DNA of 19,821 bases, taken from positions 1 through 19,821 of the forward strand of contig JAJZGN010000014.1 of the NCBI GenBank assembly GCA_021798435.1, given 5' to 3'. This document shows, piece by piece, positions 6,719 through 14,037 of this stretch. This DNA is from a bacterium. GTDB lineage: Bacteria; Chloroflexota; Dormibacteria; Aeolococcales; Bog-877. The position numbers and the translations under genes were made by a program. A model generated the notes under the pieces. The model was not told where the DNA came from. It made no database searches and was given only the letters and a program-made list of their open reading frames with translations. The number at the start of each line of letters is the position of its first letter. The stretch's first letter is position 1.

Positions 6719-7279
6719 ATGATCAACGCCGGAGAGCTGCGGGCCGGCACCACCGTGGAGCGCAACGGCCAGCTGCTGGAGGTCCTCTCCTTCGAGCACA
6801 TCAAGCTGGGACGGGGCACGGCGGTGGTGCGCACCCGGCTCCGCAATGTCGACACCGGGGCCGTGACCGAGGAGACCTTCCGCCCCGAGGAGCGGTTCCC
6901 AAGGGTGCGGATCGAGAAGGTGGCGGTGCAGTACCTGTACCGGGACGGGGACCAGCATGTGCTCATGGACACCACCACCTTCGAACAGTTCCCCATCAGC
7001 CAGGAGCTGTTCGAGGCCGCCGCGCGCTACGTGCGGGAGTCCGACACCCTCTTCCTGCTCCGGCACGAAGACCGGATCCTCGGGGTTGAGGTGCCGATCA
7101 CGGTCGTGCTGGAGGTCACCGCCACCGACCCCGGCTTCAAGGGGGACACGGCCACGGGGACCTTCAAGCCCGCCACCCTGGAGACCGGGCTGGTGATCGA
7201 CGTGCCGCTGTTCGTGAACGTCGGAGACCGGGTCAAGGTGGACACCCGGAGCGCGCGCTACTTGGAGCGCGCCTCGTGA
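6719..7279 (+). CDS. efp: Translation elongation factor P
   Basis: EF-P binds between the P and E sites of the ribosome and rescues stalling at polyproline stretches. The 186-residue protein covers all three beta-barrel domains. Landmarks are the N-terminal MINAGELRAGTTVE (domain I), QYLYRDGDQHVLMD (domain II), and GDTATGTFKPATLETG plus VPLFVNVGDRVKVDTR at the C-terminus. The loop tip of domain I, where most bacteria have PGKG with a modifiable Lys, reads LGRG with Arg32 at the tip; from memory Thermus EF-P has a similar loop. No modification enzyme (EarP, EpmA/B, YmfI) is in the window. The start follows a well-spaced GGAG. It is the first gene of the long plus-strand run and overlaps the Asp23 gene by 4 bases (GTGA). 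The efp-asp23-nusB order is well known in Firmicutes. Confidence 0.97.
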   Translation: MINAGELRAGTTVERNGQLLEVLSFEHIKLGRGTAVVRTRLRNVDTGAVTEETFRPEERFPRVRIEKVAVQYLYRDGDQHVLMDTTTFEQFPISQELFEAAARYVRESDTLFLLRHEDRILGVEVPITVVLEVTATDPGFKGDTATGTFKPATLETGLVIDVPLFVNVGDRVKVDTRSARYLERAS

Positions 7280-7638
7280 CCACCGCCCCCACCCTGCGTG
7301 AGCAGCCCCCGGGGCGTGTGCGGGTGGCCAGCGAGGTGGTGGGGGCGATCGCCTCCCTGGCGGCGCTGGACACCCCGGGGGTGGCCCACATGTGCGAGCT
7401 CCAGGGCGTACCCGTGCCCCGCCCGCTGCGCCGTCAGCACGGCCACCGCGGCGTCCGGCTGGAGATGATCGGGAGCGCGGCCATCCGGCTTGAACTGGGC
7501 ATCGCCATCGAGGCCGGAGCCACCCTTCCGGAGCTGGTGGGGGAGCTGCAGCGAAGGGTGTCCCGGGACATCGAGAGGATGCTGGGGCTCGAGGTCGTCG
7601 AGGTCAACGTCCTGGTCCGCGAGCTGGCGGGCGATTGA
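7276..7638 (+). CDS. Asp23/Gls24 family envelope stress response protein
   Basis: The 120-residue product belongs to the Asp23/Gls24 (DUF322) family: small, often abundant proteins located near the membrane in Gram-positive bacteria and linked to cell-envelope stress. Family features are GRVRVASEVVGAIASLAALD near the N-terminus, the PGVAHM motif, the RGV..EM..AAIRLELGIAIEAGA central strands, and LGLEVVEVNVLV at the C-terminus. The insertion after PGVAHM is somewhat longer than usual, with Pro and Arg residues. The GTG start overlaps the efp stop and the stop overlaps the nusB start (TTGA), so it is translationally coupled on both sides. Its exact function is unknown. Confidence 0.92.
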   Translation: MTTAPTLREQPPGRVRVASEVVGAIASLAALDTPGVAHMCELQGVPVPRPLRRQHGHRGVRLEMIGSAAIRLELGIAIEAGATLPELVGELQRRVSRDIERMLGLEVVEVNVLVRELAGD

Positions 7639-8039
7639 GGCCCCGCCACCGCGCCCGCCAGCTGGCCCTCCGGGTCGTCTTTCAGCTCGACCAGGCTCCC
7701 GGGGACTGGCGGCCGGCCTTTGCCTACCAGCTGGCCGAGGACGACCTGCCCCCGGAGTCGGCGGCGTTCGCCGGGGAGCTGGTGGCCCTCGTCCAGGAGC
7801 ACCGAACGGAGATCGACTCGGCGCTGGGGGCCGCGGCCACCAATTGGAGGTTGGAGCAGATGGGGGGGGTTGAGCGGGGAGTCCTCCGGCTCGGGGTCGC
7901 CGAGCTGCTGTGGCGCCGCCAAGACCCCCAGGCGGTGGTCCTGGACGAGGCGGTGGGTTTGGCCAAGGAGCTGGGTGGTGAGGACGCTGCCCGTTTCGTG
8001 AACGGGGTTCTGGGCCGGCTGGCGCGCGAGGCGGTCTGA
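7635..8039 (+). CDS. nusB: Transcription antitermination factor NusB
   Basis: NusB binds boxA RNA together with NusE (ribosomal protein S10) and supports antitermination on rRNA operons. The 134-residue all-helical protein begins with the RHRARQLALRVVFQLD arginine-rich helix typical of the family. It carries WRLEQMGGVERGVLRLGVAELLW and ends with the characteristic AVGLAKELGGEDAARFVNGVLGRLA. The TTG start at 7635 overlaps the preceding stop by 4 bases and gives an N-terminus of normal length; no better start is visible. Its stop shares one base with the xseA ATG (TGATG). Confidence 0.94.
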   Translation: MRPRHRARQLALRVVFQLDQAPGDWRPAFAYQLAEDDLPPESAAFAGELVALVQEHRTEIDSALGAAATNWRLEQMGGVERGVLRLGVAELLWRRQDPQAVVLDEAVGLAKELGGEDAARFVNGVLGRLAREAV

Positions 8040-9355
8040 TGCTAGCGCGCCGCGTCCTGCAGGTGGCGGAGCTCAACAGCCTGATCCGGGCGGACCTGGA
8101 GGAGGACCCGGCGCTCCAGGACCTGTACGTTGAGGCTGAGATCGGCACCTGCACCCGGTCGGCGGCGGGACACCGCTACCTCACCCTGAAGGACTGCCGC
8201 GAGGGACGGGCCGACCAGGCCTCGATCCGAGCGGTGCTCTTCCGGGGCGCGGGCGCCTCCCTGGCCTTCGAGCCCGAGACCGGCCAGCGGGTCATCGCGC
8301 ACGGGCGCATATCGGTGTACGCGGCCAAGGGGGATGTCCAGCTCTACCTGGACCAGCTGGAACCGGCGGGGGTCGGGGCACTGGCACTCGCCTACCAGCA
8401 GCTGGTGGCTCGCCTCGAGGCCGAGGGGCTCTTCAGCCCGGAGCGCAAACGTCGCCTTCCCTTCCTGCCCCGAAGGGTGGCGGTGGTCACCTCGCCCCGC
8501 GGCGCCGCCGTCCGGGACGTGATCCACGTGATCAGCCGCCGCTGTCCCATCACCGAGCTGGTGGTGGTTCCCTCCCTCGTGCAGGGGGAGGGGAGCGTGG
8601 CGGAGCTGGTGGCGGCGATGGCCGTGGCCGGTCAGTCGGGCGCGGATCTGATCCTTCTGGTCCGTGGCGGTGGGAGCCTTGAGGACCTCTCCGCCTTCAA
8701 CTCTGAGGAGCTGGCGCGGGCGGTGGCCAGCTGTCCCGTCCCGGTCATGACCGGGGTGGGGCATGAGACCGACACCACGGTGGTTGACTTCGTGGCGGAC
8801 CGCCGCGCCCCCACCCCCTCGGCCGCCGCCGAGCTGGCGGTCCCGGATCGGGATGGGCTGCGCCACGAGCTTGGGGCGAGGCGCCTCCGCCTCGGGAGGG
8901 CGGGCGCCGCCTTCCTCTTGGGGCGGACCGGCCAGCTGGCCGGGGCGGCCGCCAGGTTGGAGCGGCTGGCGCCTCGGCGACGGCTAGTGGAGGGCCAGCA
9001 GGACCTGGACCGTGCCGCCCAGCGGCTGGTGGCGGCCACCGCCCGGCATCTGGGCCGCCTCTCCGATCAGCTCTCAGCCCGGCGCCAGCTGCTAGAGGCC
9101 AGGGGCCCGGTGCCCCGACTCGGACGGCTGCAGGAGGAGCTGCGGGGAAGGGGCGGACGGCTCTTGGCGCTGTCACCGCTCGCGGTCCTGGAGCGCGGCT
9201 ACTCGATAACCTGGCAGGAGGGTGGCGGGGCGCTGGTCCGTGACCCCCGAGGGCTGCGCCCCGGCGACCGGCTGGTGACTCAACTGGCGCTGGGCCGGGT
9301 GCGCAGCCAGGTGACCGGGGTGGAGCCGAGCAAGGAGGTGTCCGATGACCGATGA
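8039..9355 (+). CDS. xseA: Exodeoxyribonuclease VII large subunit
   Basis: XseA is the catalytic subunit of exonuclease VII, which degrades single-stranded DNA from both ends to short oligonucleotides. The 438-residue protein has an N-terminal OB-fold (about 1-105, with VEAEIGTCTRSAAGHRYLTL). The catalytic domain contains VVTSPRGAAVRDVIHVISRR, LVRGGGSLEDLSAFNSEELA and the signature GHETDTTVVDFVADRRAPTPSAAAE. An Arg/Leu-rich coiled-coil region (about 275-375) and a C-terminal strand domain with LERGYSI follow. It is normal in length. The ATG is joined to nusB through TGATG and the 3' end overlaps xseB by 11 bases, consistent with coupled synthesis of both subunits. Confidence 0.97.
   Translation: MLARRVLQVAELNSLIRADLEEDPALQDLYVEAEIGTCTRSAAGHRYLTLKDCREGRADQASIRAVLFRGAGASLAFEPETGQRVIAHGRISVYAAKGDVQLYLDQLEPAGVGALALAYQQLVARLEAEGLFSPERKRRLPFLPRRVAVVTSPRGAAVRDVIHVISRRCPITELVVVPSLVQGEGSVAELVAAMAVAGQSGADLILLVRGGGSLEDLSAFNSEELARAVASCPVPVMTGVGHETDTTVVDFVADRRAPTPSAAAELAVPDRDGLRHELGARRLRLGRAGAAFLLGRTGQLAGAAARLERLAPRRRLVEGQQDLDRAAQRLVAATARHLGRLSDQLSARRQLLEARGPVPRLGRLQEELRGRGGRLLALSPLAVLERGYSITWQEGGGALVRDPRGLRPGDRLVTQLALGRVRSQVTGVEPSKEVSDDR
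9332..9340 (+). promoter_or_regulatory. Strong Shine-Dalgarno for xseB
   Basis: AAGGAGGTG, the best Shine-Dalgarno match noticed in the window, lies inside the 3' end of xseA, with AGGAGG 6 bases before the xseB ATG at 9345. The small subunit is needed in excess over XseA in the known complex, so a strong site is sensible. Confidence 0.85.
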
Positions 9356-9626
9356 GTCGAGTCCCGGGTCCGACGAGGACCTGCTGGACTACGAGGCGGC
9401 CCTGGCCAGGCTGGACGAGGTCCTGCAGGCCCTGGAGGACGGCAAGGTCGCGCTGGAGGACGCCATCCTTCTCTATGAGCGCGGGGTGATGCTGGTGCGC
9501 CGCTGCTCCGCGCTCTTGGCCGGGGCCGAGCGGCGGATCAGCGAGCTCTCCCAAGGTCCGGAGGGCGGCCTGGTGGAGCGTCCCTTCCAGCTCTCCGGGG
9601 AGGAGGGGCCCGCGGGGGGAGCCTGA
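9345..9626 (+). CDS. xseB: Exodeoxyribonuclease VII small subunit
   Basis: XseB is a small helical-hairpin protein that coats the coiled-coil arms of XseA in exonuclease VII. The 93-residue product contains the hallmark region DYEAALARLDEVLQALEDGK followed by LEDAILLYERGVMLVRRC, close to the usual F/YEEAL..L..IV..LE.G..LE..L..YE.G pattern. A hydrophilic N-terminal extension (Asp/Ser/Glu) and a Glu/Gly-rich tail flank it. It starts within xseA behind a strong Shine-Dalgarno, so the start is certain. Confidence 0.94.
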   Translation: MTDESSPGSDEDLLDYEAALARLDEVLQALEDGKVALEDAILLYERGVMLVRRCSALLAGAERRISELSQGPEGGLVERPFQLSGEEGPAGGA

Positions 9627-9632
9627 CCGCGG

Positions 9633-10064
9633 ATGGCAGGGCTGTTCTCGAATCAGTACCTAGTGGTCCCGCTCCTCGCCTGGGTGCTCGGCCAGCTCCT
9701 CAAGATCCTCACCGACTCCTGGCAGGGGCATCAGCTGAGCCTCCGGCGGCTGGGCACCTCGGGAGGGATGCCCAGCTCGCACACCGCACTCACCGTCTGC
9801 CTCACCACCCTTCTGGGGCGCAGGCTCGGGACCACCTCTCCGTTGTTTGCCGCGGCCGCGGTGCTCACCATGGTGGTGGTCTATGACGCCACCGGGGTGC
9901 GGCGCGCCGCCGGCCAGCAGAGCGTCATCCTGAACCAGATGATCGACGACCTCCGGCAGCACTTGGGGCTGAGGTACGAGCGGGTGCGCCAGCTTCTGGG
10001 CCACACCCCCTACGAGGTCCTGGCGGGAGCTGCCCTCGGGCTGCTGGTGGGGATGACGCTCTGA
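9633..10064 (+). CDS. Divergent PAP2 family (DUF212) membrane protein
   Basis: This 143-residue membrane protein belongs to the DUF212 family, distantly related to PAP2 phosphatases; its substrate is unknown. It has hydrophobic segments at about residues 7-24, 47-62, 66-86 and 122-142. Family motifs are GTSGGMPSSHTA (about 42-53), YDATGVRRAAGQQSVILN (about 88-105) and LLGHTPYEVLAGAALG near the C-terminus. The ATG is 6 bases after the xseB stop. Homologues occur in many bacteria and plants, sometimes near isoprenoid or exonuclease VII genes. Assigning phosphatase activity would be unsafe because the full PAP2 catalytic set is not evident. Confidence 0.9.
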   Translation: MAGLFSNQYLVVPLLAWVLGQLLKILTDSWQGHQLSLRRLGTSGGMPSSHTALTVCLTTLLGRRLGTTSPLFAAAAVLTMVVVYDATGVRRAAGQQSVILNQMIDDLRQHLGLRYERVRQLLGHTPYEVLAGAALGLLVGMTL

Positions 10065-10083
10065 CACCCGCCTCCAAGGCCCA

Positions 10084-11046
10084 GTGCCTAACATCACATT
10101 CTCGATGGCCATGCTGAGCGCGCATCCACCAGGCGATCAGGTGGTCGCGTTCCTCCTCCACCCGCGCGAGGCCGCCAGTTCGGCGCTCTTGGGGGAGGCC
10201 GGGCGCCGCTGCCGGGCAGCCGGGCTGGAGGCCGTGGTGGTGCAGGCCGCCCCCGAGGCGGAGATGGACGCCCTCGCTGGGCGGACCCGGCTCCTGGTCT
10301 CGGTGGGTGGGGACGGGACCCTGCTCTACGCCGCCCGGATGGCGGGGCCCATCGGGATCCCCGTGCTAGGGGTGAACCGGGGCCAGCTCGGCTTCCTGAC
10401 CAGTGTGGAGATGGGGGGGTTGCCCGACGCCCTCACGGCGTATTTTGAGGGGCGCTGCTCCACGCTGGTCCGGCCCACCCTCTCCGCGTCGCTGCTGACG
10501 GCCTCGGGAACGGTGACGGCATCCCTGCCGCTGGCGGTCAACGAGGTGCTGGTTCGAGCGGACGCCTTCAATGTGATCCGGATGCGCGTGCTCACCGACC
10601 ACCAGCTGGTCGGGGAGTTCGACGGAGACGGCATCATCATCGCCTCCAGCCTGGGATCCACGGCCTACTCCCTCTCCGCCGGCGGGCCCAGCCTGGACCC
10701 GGCGGTCCCGGCGCTGGTTGTCACCCCGCTCAACCCCCACTCCCTGGGCCACAGGTCGCTGGTCATCCCGGACACCTTGGATGTGGGCGTGGAGCTGGTG
10801 CGGGGAGGGGGCACCCTGGCGGCAGACGGGCGGGTCTGGCAGCAGCTCTCGGCGGGAGGGCGCTTCGTGGTCGGCCGCGGCCCCCATCTCCAGCTGGTCC
10901 AGCCCCCGGGCACCCCGGGCTTCTTCGAACGCCTCCGCTCCAAGACCGGGTTCGGCACCGTGCTGAAGCTGGAGGTCGACGACCTCGAGGATGTCAGTTC
11001 AGCCGAGCCCGCGGAGCCGGATCCGGTCCCGGCCCCGGGCGGCTGA
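10084..11046 (+). CDS. nadK: NAD kinase
   Basis: NAD kinase phosphorylates NAD to NADP using ATP or polyphosphate. The diagnostic GGDGT lies at residues 75-79, followed by VNRGQLGFLT, the Asn-Glu of AVNEVLV (153-154), and GDGIIIASSLGSTAYSLSAGGP (181-202) with TPLNPHSL after it. The start is uncertain. The GTG at 10084 has only a weak AAGG ahead of it; ATG codons at 10105 and 10111, or a GTG at 10141, also fit, since the family normally begins just before the first strand (here VVAFLLHP at about 20-27). A tail of about 25 residues rich in Asp, Glu and Pro ends the protein and overlaps the longest possible recN reading frame. nadK next to recN is a conserved arrangement in Firmicutes and Actinobacteria. 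Confidence 0.95.
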   Translation: MPNITFSMAMLSAHPPGDQVVAFLLHPREAASSALLGEAGRRCRAAGLEAVVVQAAPEAEMDALAGRTRLLVSVGGDGTLLYAARMAGPIGIPVLGVNRGQLGFLTSVEMGGLPDALTAYFEGRCSTLVRPTLSASLLTASGTVTASLPLAVNEVLVRADAFNVIRMRVLTDHQLVGEFDGDGIIIASSLGSTAYSLSAGGPSLDPAVPALVVTPLNPHSLGHRSLVIPDTLDVGVELVRGGGTLAADGRVWQQLSAGGRFVVGRGPHLQLVQPPGTPGFFERLRSKTGFGTVLKLEVDDLEDVSSAEPAEPDPVPAPGG

Positions 11047-11047
11047 G

Positions 11048-12781
11048 GTGCTGCTGGAGCTGCGCGTCCGGGGGCTAGCTGTCATCGAGGCCGCGCAGTG
11101 CGAGTTCGAGGGTGGGCTGAACGTGCTCACCGGCGAGACCGGTTCTGGCAAGTCGGTCCTGCTGTCGGCACTTGGGCTGGCCCTCGGGGACCGCGGGGAC
11201 CCACAGCTGGTACGCCAGGGGGCGGAGCGGGCTCTGGTCTCGGCGACGTTTACCTGGCCCGAGGACCAGACCGAGCAGCTCGCCGCTCTGGGCGTGGCTC
11301 CGGCCGAGGTGTTGGTGCTGACCAGGGAGCTGGGGCCGCGAAGCCCCGCCCGCATCAACGGGGGCCTGGTGCCGGCTTCCCAGCTGCGCGACCTGGGGGA
11401 GAGGCTCGTGGAGCGCCACGGACAGGGCACCGCCAGCCGCTGGCTCCGGGAGGCGGACCAGAGGGCCGGGCTGGACGGGTACGCGGGCGTGAGGGCGATG
11501 GAGCTCCGGGCGGCAGTTGCGGAGCTCGAGCGTCACCACCGGCTAGTGGCCCAGCAACTCGCCGCGGCTCGCGACCGAAACCTTGCCGAGGCCTCCCAGC
11601 TGGCGATGGCGCGCTCCGACCTGGCCGAGCTGGAGGCGGCGCGGCTGGTTCCGGGAGAGGGAGATCGGCTGCACGAGGAGCGCGAGCGGCTCCTTCACCT
11701 GGCGCGGCTCAGAGAGGCTGCCGAGGGGCTGCGCCGGGTGGTGGCCGGCTCAGAGTCCGACCCGGGGGCGGCGGATGCGATCGCGGCCCAGCTCCAGGCC
11801 GGCCGCCCCGCCTTCGCCATCGACCCGGAGCTGGACCGGTCCCGGTCCCAGGCCGAGGATGCTCTCGCCGTCCTGCGTGATCTTGGGCTCCAGCTCGGAT
11901 CCTACCTCGAGCGACTCCCGCTGGACCAGGAGCGGCTCCAGGAGGTGGAGGAGCGGCTGCAGCAGCTGGAGCGGTTGGCTCGCCGCCACGGGGGCAGTCT
12001 CGACGAGGCCATCCGGCGCCGTGAGGCGGCACGCCAGCTTCTGGCCGCCGAGGGTGCCCTGGGCCTCGACCTGCGGGAACTCGGGGCCCAGCACGAGGAG
12101 CTGGCGGGACGCCTCGCGGCCTGCTGCCAGCTCCTGACGGCGATCCGCAGCGGCGCCGCTGCCCAGCTCGCGGCCGAGGTTACCGGCGACCTTCATCAGA
12201 TGTTGATGCCCGCCGCGGACTTTCAGGTCCAGCTCTGGCGGGATGAGGACCCCGAGGGAGTTCCTGGGCCGGGCGGGGTCCGCTACAGGGTCTCCGTAGA
12301 CGGGTGGGACAGGGTGCGGTTCCTGCTGGCAGCCAACCGAGGGGATGTGGCCCGCCCGCTCACCGAGGCCGCCTCCGGCGGCGAGCTCTCCCGAGTGGTG
12401 CTGGCGGTGCTGGCGCGGCTGTCGATCCGAGCCGAGGCGCAGACGGTCATCTTCGACGAGATCGATGAGGGGCTAGGGGGGGAGGCGGCGAACCGGGTCG
12501 GCGATCTGCTGCTCCAGGTGGCCAGCCAGCGCCAGGTGATCTGCGTGACCCATCTGGCCACCATCGCCGCCCGGGGCGGGCGTCACCTCAGGGTGCGCAA
12601 GGGGGAGGCGCAAGGGCGGTCGCTGAGCCACCTCGAGGTGGTGGAGGGGGAGGCCCGGGTGGACGAGCTGGCGCGGCTCCTGGCCGGGGAGGCTACCCCC
12701 ACCGCAGCGCGAAGTCACGCCTCCGAGCTGCTGGCCGCCGTGGGGGCGGGGGGCCCGAGTCCGGGGGCCACAGATGGCTGA
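11048..12781 (+). CDS. recN: DNA repair protein RecN
   Basis: RecN is an SMC-like ATPase recruited early to double-strand breaks. From the GTG at 11048 the protein has 577 residues and begins in the canonical manner (VLLELRVRGLAVIE). The Walker A GETGSGKS is at about residues 29-36. A long coiled-coil arm rich in Arg, Glu, Leu and Ala occupies about 150-370. The signature SGGELSRVVLAVLARL and the Walker B TVIFDEIDEGLGG follow, and the D-loop and switch His region is VICVTHLATIAARG. An in-frame ATG at 10991 would add 19 Arg/Ser/Pro-rich residues without family counterpart and overlap nadK by 56 bases; I prefer the GTG, one base after the nadK stop. The 3' end overlaps scpA by 8 bases. Confidence 0.95.
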   Translation: MLLELRVRGLAVIEAAQCEFEGGLNVLTGETGSGKSVLLSALGLALGDRGDPQLVRQGAERALVSATFTWPEDQTEQLAALGVAPAEVLVLTRELGPRSPARINGGLVPASQLRDLGERLVERHGQGTASRWLREADQRAGLDGYAGVRAMELRAAVAELERHHRLVAQQLAAARDRNLAEASQLAMARSDLAELEAARLVPGEGDRLHEERERLLHLARLREAAEGLRRVVAGSESDPGAADAIAAQLQAGRPAFAIDPELDRSRSQAEDALAVLRDLGLQLGSYLERLPLDQERLQEVEERLQQLERLARRHGGSLDEAIRRREAARQLLAAEGALGLDLRELGAQHEELAGRLAACCQLLTAIRSGAAAQLAAEVTGDLHQMLMPAADFQVQLWRDEDPEGVPGPGGVRYRVSVDGWDRVRFLLAANRGDVARPLTEAASGGELSRVVLAVLARLSIRAEAQTVIFDEIDEGLGGEAANRVGDLLLQVASQRQVICVTHLATIAARGGRHLRVRKGEAQGRSLSHLEVVEGEARVDELARLLAGEATPTAARSHASELLAAVGAGGPSPGATDG

Positions 12782-13475
12782 CCCCGAGCAGGCGAGCCAA
12801 CTGGAGGAGCTCACCGGCCTGGCCGCGGCCCTCCAGCGCGGGGAGCTCGACCCGGCCGGGGTGTCCCTGGCCGAGCTCAGCGCCCGACTCAGGGCGAGGG
12901 TGGAGGCGGACGGGGGAAACCTTGACCTGCTGTGGGCGGCGGAGTCGCTCCGAGAGCTGACCCGTCTTGTGGAGCTGAAGCTGGGTCGGATCGACCCGGA
13001 GGAGGCGGAGGCCCCGCTTCCCAACCTGGCCGACCCCGAGCCTGACCCCGCGCTCCGCCTGGAGGAGTACCGGCTGTTCAAGGTCGCCGCGGAGGTGCTG
13101 CTGGCGGACGCCGCCGCGGGCCCCAAGGCATTTCTCCGCGTGCTGGGAGTGCCGGTGGAGCCGCGGCCCACGATCCGCCTGAAGCCCGAGACGCTTGCGG
13201 CCGCCTTCGGTGAGGTCCTCGCCCGGCTGCCTCCCCAGGTGACCCTGGAGGCCACCTCGCCGCGATACTCGATCGAGGTTCGTTCGGCGAGTCTCCTGGA
13301 GGAGTTGAGGGCCCGCGGGGAGTTGGTCTTCGACCAGGTCTTCGCCTCCGCCGCCGACCGGCTGGAGGCGGTCGTCCTCTTCATGGCCCTGCTGGATCTT
13401 CTCAACCGGGGCCTGGCGATCTGCGAGCAGCGGGGCGACGGGCCGATCCGGGTGGAGCTCCCCGGTGGCGGCTGA
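12774..13475 (+). CDS. scpA: Segregation and condensation protein A (kleisin)
   Basis: ScpA is the kleisin subunit that bridges the two heads of the SMC dimer and binds ScpB in bacterial condensin. The 233-residue product is divergent but recognisable. LQRGELDPAGVSLAELSARL matches the usual NELDIYDIPIAEIT region, WAAESLRELTRLVELKLG matches the helix that contacts the SMC neck, and the C-terminal winged helix (about 165-230) contains VVLFMALLDLLNRGLA. The FEGPLDLLL motif at the usual N-terminus and the R-M-L-L-P after the second helix are not conserved. Immediate overlap with scpB by 11 bases strongly supports the call. No smc gene is in the window, as expected from other genomes. Confidence 0.9.
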   Translation: MADPEQASQLEELTGLAAALQRGELDPAGVSLAELSARLRARVEADGGNLDLLWAAESLRELTRLVELKLGRIDPEEAEAPLPNLADPEPDPALRLEEYRLFKVAAEVLLADAAAGPKAFLRVLGVPVEPRPTIRLKPETLAAAFGEVLARLPPQVTLEATSPRYSIEVRSASLLEELRARGELVFDQVFASAADRLEAVVLFMALLDLLNRGLAICEQRGDGPIRVELPGGG

Positions 13476-14037
13476 ACCGACGGCGGAGCCGGAGACGCTG
13501 GCCGGAGCGCTGGTCGCGATCCTCTTCGTGCGCGCCGAGCCGTTGGGGGTGGCTGAGCTGGCTGCCGCCCTGGGGGTCGACCGGCCGGCGGTCAGGAGGG
13601 CCGCAGAGCTGGCGGCTGTGCTGCTGGAGGGCACCGGGCTCCTGCTGCAGCGCAACCTCGACCAGCTCCAGCTGGTGACCCATCCTGACGGGGCTTGGGC
13701 GGTCCAGCGGGCGCTCCAGCCCGAGGTGGCGGGACGCCTTTCCCGGCCGGCTCTGGAGACCCTGGCGATCGTCGCCTACCGCCAGCCGGCATCCAGAGCC
13801 AGCGTGGAGGCCATCCGGGGCGTCAACTGTGACGCGGTGCTGGAGCGGCTTCAGGCCCATGACCTCATCACCGAGGTGGGGCGGGGCGAGGGGCCGGGGC
13901 GCCCGCGCCTGTTCGCCACCACCCTTAGGTTCCTGCAGGTCGTGGGGCTCTCGTCCATCGACGAGCTTCCCCCGCTTGAGCCGTCCGAAGGCAACGAGTG
14001 GCTGCGCCGGGTGGTGGAGAGGTCAGATGCCAGCTGA
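13465..14037 (+). CDS. scpB: Segregation and condensation protein B
   Basis: ScpB dimerises and binds the middle of ScpA in the SMC-ScpAB complex. The 190-residue protein holds two winged-helix domains. The first contains LAGALVAILFVRAEPLGVAELAAALG; the second carries the signature LSRPALETLAIVAYRQPASRASVEAIRGV, then ITEVGRGEGPGRPRLFATT and the C-terminal FLQVVGLSSIDELPPL. The GTG start at 13465 lies inside scpA and the stop lies 11 bases inside the next gene. Confidence 0.96.
   Translation: MAAEPTAEPETLAGALVAILFVRAEPLGVAELAAALGVDRPAVRRAAELAAVLLEGTGLLLQRNLDQLQLVTHPDGAWAVQRALQPEVAGRLSRPALETLAIVAYRQPASRASVEAIRGVNCDAVLERLQAHDLITEVGRGEGPGRPRLFATTLRFLQVVGLSSIDELPPLEPSEGNEWLRRVVERSDAS
14016..14022 (+). 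promoter_or_regulatory. Ribosome binding site fixing the pseudouridine synthase start
   Basis: GGAGAGG sits 4 bases before the ATG at 14027. It supports that start over an in-frame ATG at 13829, whose extra 66 residues are simply scpB read in another frame. Confidence 0.75.

Noticed and set aside
9633..10064. PAP2 acid phosphatase
   Set aside because: Matches the DUF212 motif set, but the complete PAP2 catalytic signature is not present.
10991..11047. Upstream ATG for recN
   Set aside because: It adds 19 Arg/Ser/Pro-rich residues with no family counterpart; GAGG directly abuts the ATG and is too close to act as a ribosome binding site. The GTG at 11048 gives the canonical N-terminus. Not fully excluded.
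13829..14026. 66-codon N-terminal extension of the pseudouridine synthase
   Set aside because: It is scpB read in another frame, and a good ribosome binding site precedes the ATG at 14027, where the S4 domain begins.
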